Positions 5,029-6,603 of a DNA stretch of 6,603 nt are shown here, in pieces (the stretch's first letter is position 1; every line of letters begins with the position of its first letter). A program made the translations under genes and the position numbers. The notes under the pieces are model-generated. The model had not been told where the DNA came from. It made no database searches and saw only the letters and a list, made by a program, of their open reading frames with translations. The stretch covers positions 1 to 6,603 of the forward strand of contig DAINCF010000402.1 of the NCBI GenBank assembly GCA_036732565.1, read 5' to 3'. The stretch is from JAIVJN01 sp036732565. GTDB lineage: Bacteria; Acidobacteriota; Vicinamibacteria; Vicinamibacterales; UBA2999.

Positions 5029-5820
5029 CTAGTTGCGGGTGACGTGCGCGGACACGGCCAGCCAGCGACCATTCCGCCTCGCCCATACATCGGTGTAGCG
5101 GCCAGATCCTTGACGCCCCTCCGCCGTGGTGTACGTCGTCCGCGCGTGGATGATCGCGAAGTCGCCCATCAGCCGCACATCGACGTCGTGGGCCTCGAGA
5201 TTTCGGATCGTCACCGGCTTCGCCGTCTGCTGCAGGAAGCGGTCGCGATCGACCAGCGATCCGTCGGGCTGCGAGCACAGGAAATCGTCGGCCAGAATCT
5301 CCTGGAAGCGTCGTACGTTCGAGGTCTGAACCGAGTGCACGTAGTCTCGGTTGAGATCGAGCAGAGTCGTCACATCCGATTGCACCTGCATGGCGCCCCC
5401 CGGCCGCAAGCCGTTCACCGTCGTGTCATCGAGTCGAATGACGATCGTCGTGTAGCTCTCGATCGCCGCCAGAATCGCCGCGCGCGGCCCTTGCTTCCAC
5501 TCGTCGCTGCCGTAGAACGCGTCTTCGCTCCGTTGCCGCCCTTCGATGCTGGCGAACGCGCGCATCAGGTAGTACGAGCTCTCGTCGTGCAGCGAGGGTC
5601 CGTAGGCCACGACGTCCACCTTCCATCGCCGCAACAACGGCAGGGCGTCGCGCACGAACAGTTCGTGGAAGTGCGCACGCACGCCGGGCTTCAAGTTGTA
5701 CGAGCGCACCTCGACGACCTGCCCGTCGCGCGCACCCGGCTCACGCTGCGCCGCGAGGGGCGCCGACATCAGCAGCGCGAGCGCGCCGATTGCGCAACAC
5801 CGAACGACTCGAGAACGCAT
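5029..5820 (-). CDS. Exported NIPSNAP plus NTF2-like (SnoaL/DUF4440) two-domain protein
   Basis: The 263-aa protein starts with a Sec-type signal peptide (residues 1-25: RSRVVR, a hydrophobic core around AIGALALLM, ending APLAAQ). Residues 35-130 resemble a NIPSNAP domain, a dimeric alpha/beta barrel-like fold: VVEVRSYNLKPG at 35-46, HELFVRDALPLLRR at 52-65, and YYLMRAF and SDEWKQGPR further on. Residues 148-263 resemble an NTF2-like (SnoaL/DUF4440) domain, ending GRYTDVWARRNGRWLAVSAH (240-259). Both folds often bind small hydrophobic molecules, but no catalytic set can be assigned. ATG 5820 is chosen over an upstream start at 5844 because GGAGG lies 6 nt before it and the signal peptide begins there. 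The gene overlaps the end of the glycosylase frame by about 80 bp and is likely co-transcribed with it. Confidence 0.8.
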   Translation of the reverse strand: MRSRVVRCCAIGALALLMSAPLAAQREPGARDGQVVEVRSYNLKPGVRAHFHELFVRDALPLLRRWKVDVVAYGPSLHDESSYYLMRAFASIEGRQRSEDAFYGSDEWKQGPRAAILAAIESYTTIVIRLDDTTVNGLRPGGAMQVQSDVTTLLDLNRDYVHSVQTSNVRRFQEILADDFLCSQPDGSLVDRDRFLQQTAKPVTIRNLEAHDVDVRLMGDFAIIHARTTYTTAEGRQGSGRYTDVWARRNGRWLAVSAHVTRN

Positions 5821-6603
5821 TCCGCTCCTCCGTCTTGACGACACGGCGGTCGGTCCGTTGTGCCTCGTCAGTCGCTGACCGCCACAGCAACATCACCGCG
5901 TAGGCGCGCCACGGACGCCATGCTTCGGAGCGACGCTCGAGCGCGCGTGCCGTGAGATTGCCGGCCATGCGTCGCAGCACGAGATCGCCGCTCGGAAACG
6001 CGTCGGGTTCGCCGAACGCGCGCATCGCCACGTACTCGGCCGTCCACGAGCCGATTCCGGGAATCGTCGTGAGAGCCGAGACCACGGCTCGCGTGTCGCT
6101 GCAGGCGCCGAGCGAGAGGCTGCCGTCGGCGACGCGTCGTGCCAACGTACGGATGGTGTCGGCACGCGCGATCGGCATGCCCGCGCGTTCGATCGGCGCG
6201 GCGGCCAGCTGTTGCGGCGTGGGGAACAACCGATCGAGGCCGTGACCCTCGCCGAGGCCGTTCGGCCCGCGGTCGAGCGCGGCCGCCGGCGATCCAAACA
6301 TCGACACGATCCGGCCCACGATCGTCGTGGCCCCGCGCACCGAGATCTGCTGGCCGACGATGGCCCGAACGGCGAGCTCGAATCCGTCCCACGCACCCGG
6401 CGTCCGTAGGCCCGGATGGCGCGCCACGAGCTCGCGCAATAGCGCATCGGCGCCAAGCTGTTCGTGGATCACCGCCGGGTCGGCGCCGAGATCGAACAGC
6501 CGCCGCACGCGCTCGACCACGAGCAGCAGCGCGCGGGGATCGGGGAAGCGCACCTCCAACGTCAGCGCGTCGCCCGCGTCCGCTCGCGTGACGGCGATCA
6601 CCC
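5741..6603 (-). CDS. alkA: DNA-3-methyladenine glycosylase II, AlkA-type (5' end outside window)
   Basis: This is a base-excision repair enzyme that removes alkylated bases, acting on DNA in the cytoplasm. Numbering from the codon at 6601, VRRLFDLGADP (32-42) and FELAVRAIVGQQISVRGAT (74-92) match the core of AlkA. TTIPGIGSWTAEYVAMRAF (178-196) is the helix-hairpin-helix. PDAFPSGDLVLRR (199-211) carries the catalytic Asp206. The first visible residues, VIAVTRADAG, are internal: AlkA proteins have a further N-terminal domain here, and an Ada-AlkA fusion is possible. Homology should end near AYAVMLLWRSA (233-243). The open frame then runs 43 more residues, basic and low in hydrophobics, to a TGA at 5741-5743, past the start of the next gene. 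This may be a genuine tail, or a lost stop or frameshift, since a TGA in the adjacent frame lies at 5868-5870. Confidence 0.85.
   Translation of the reverse strand, partial: VIAVTRADAGDALTLEVRFPDPRALLLVVERVRRLFDLGADPAVIHEQLGADALLRELVARHPGLRTPGAWDGFELAVRAIVGQQISVRGATTIVGRIVSMFGSPAAALDRGPNGLGEGHGLDRLFPTPQQLAAAPIERAGMPIARADTIRTLARRVADGSLSLGACSDTRAVVSALTTIPGIGSWTAEYVAMRAFGEPDAFPSGDLVLRRMAGNLTARALERRSEAWRPWRAYAVMLLWRSATDEAQRTDRRVVKTEERNAFSSRSVLRNRRARAADVGAPRGAA

Noticed and set aside
5019..5030. AGCCC-AG-GGGCT stem as a terminator between convergent genes
   Set aside because: The stem is only 5 bp, it overlaps the NIPSNAP-gene stop, and has no U-tract on either side.
5044..5838. A 264-codon plus-strand open frame
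   Set aside because: It mirrors the NIPSNAP/NTF2-like gene, which has a good ribosome site, signal peptide and domain motifs.

Overview
The window is GC-rich, densely coding bacterial DNA. The gene set and the intergenic repeats suggest a free-living soil-type bacterium, possibly Acidobacteriota (Vicinamibacterales-like). The hints are an exported divergent creatininase-family protein, an exported NIPSNAP/NTF2-like protein, GAGTCC-type 7-mer arrays, and dispersed palindromes built on CAGGCCTGAAGGCCTG and TACGTAGCGC. The taxonomic guess is an inference.

Layout, left to right. (1) 1-891, minus: an exported creatininase-family protein whose 3' end runs off the window. (2) 1003-2087, minus: a two-gene operon of an XRE-type HTH regulator with a cupin sensor domain and a half-size EamA/DMT permease, joined by a GTGA stop/start overlap. 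(3) 2203-2889, plus: a free-standing B3/4 domain, the fold that holds the editing site of the phenylalanyl-tRNA synthetase beta subunit. It diverges from the regulator across a short region packed with TGACCG/CGGTCA half-sites. (4) 2890-3276: a repeat-rich gap with a dispersed palindromic element, a nine-unit 7-bp tandem repeat, and a good promoter with a palindromic operator in its spacer. (5) 3277-3879, plus: a TetR-family repressor, possibly translated from a leaderless GTG. (6) 3999-4919, plus: an alpha/beta hydrolase with a second copy of the TetR-type operator upstream. (7) 4920-5028: a second dispersed palindrome between convergent genes. (8) 5029-5820, minus: an exported NIPSNAP plus NTF2-like two-domain protein. 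(9) 5741-6603, minus: the C-terminal part of an AlkA-type DNA glycosylase, cut by the window edge and overlapping gene 8 by about 80 bp.

Two small regulatory modules stand out. The first is regulator + permease versus solo B3/4 protein. It reads as a possible amino-acid stress module: sense a small molecule, export it, and clear mischarged tRNA. The second is TetR + alpha/beta hydrolase, where near-identical 15-bp palindromic sites precede both genes. Functions are read from motifs only. Substrates and effectors are unknown.
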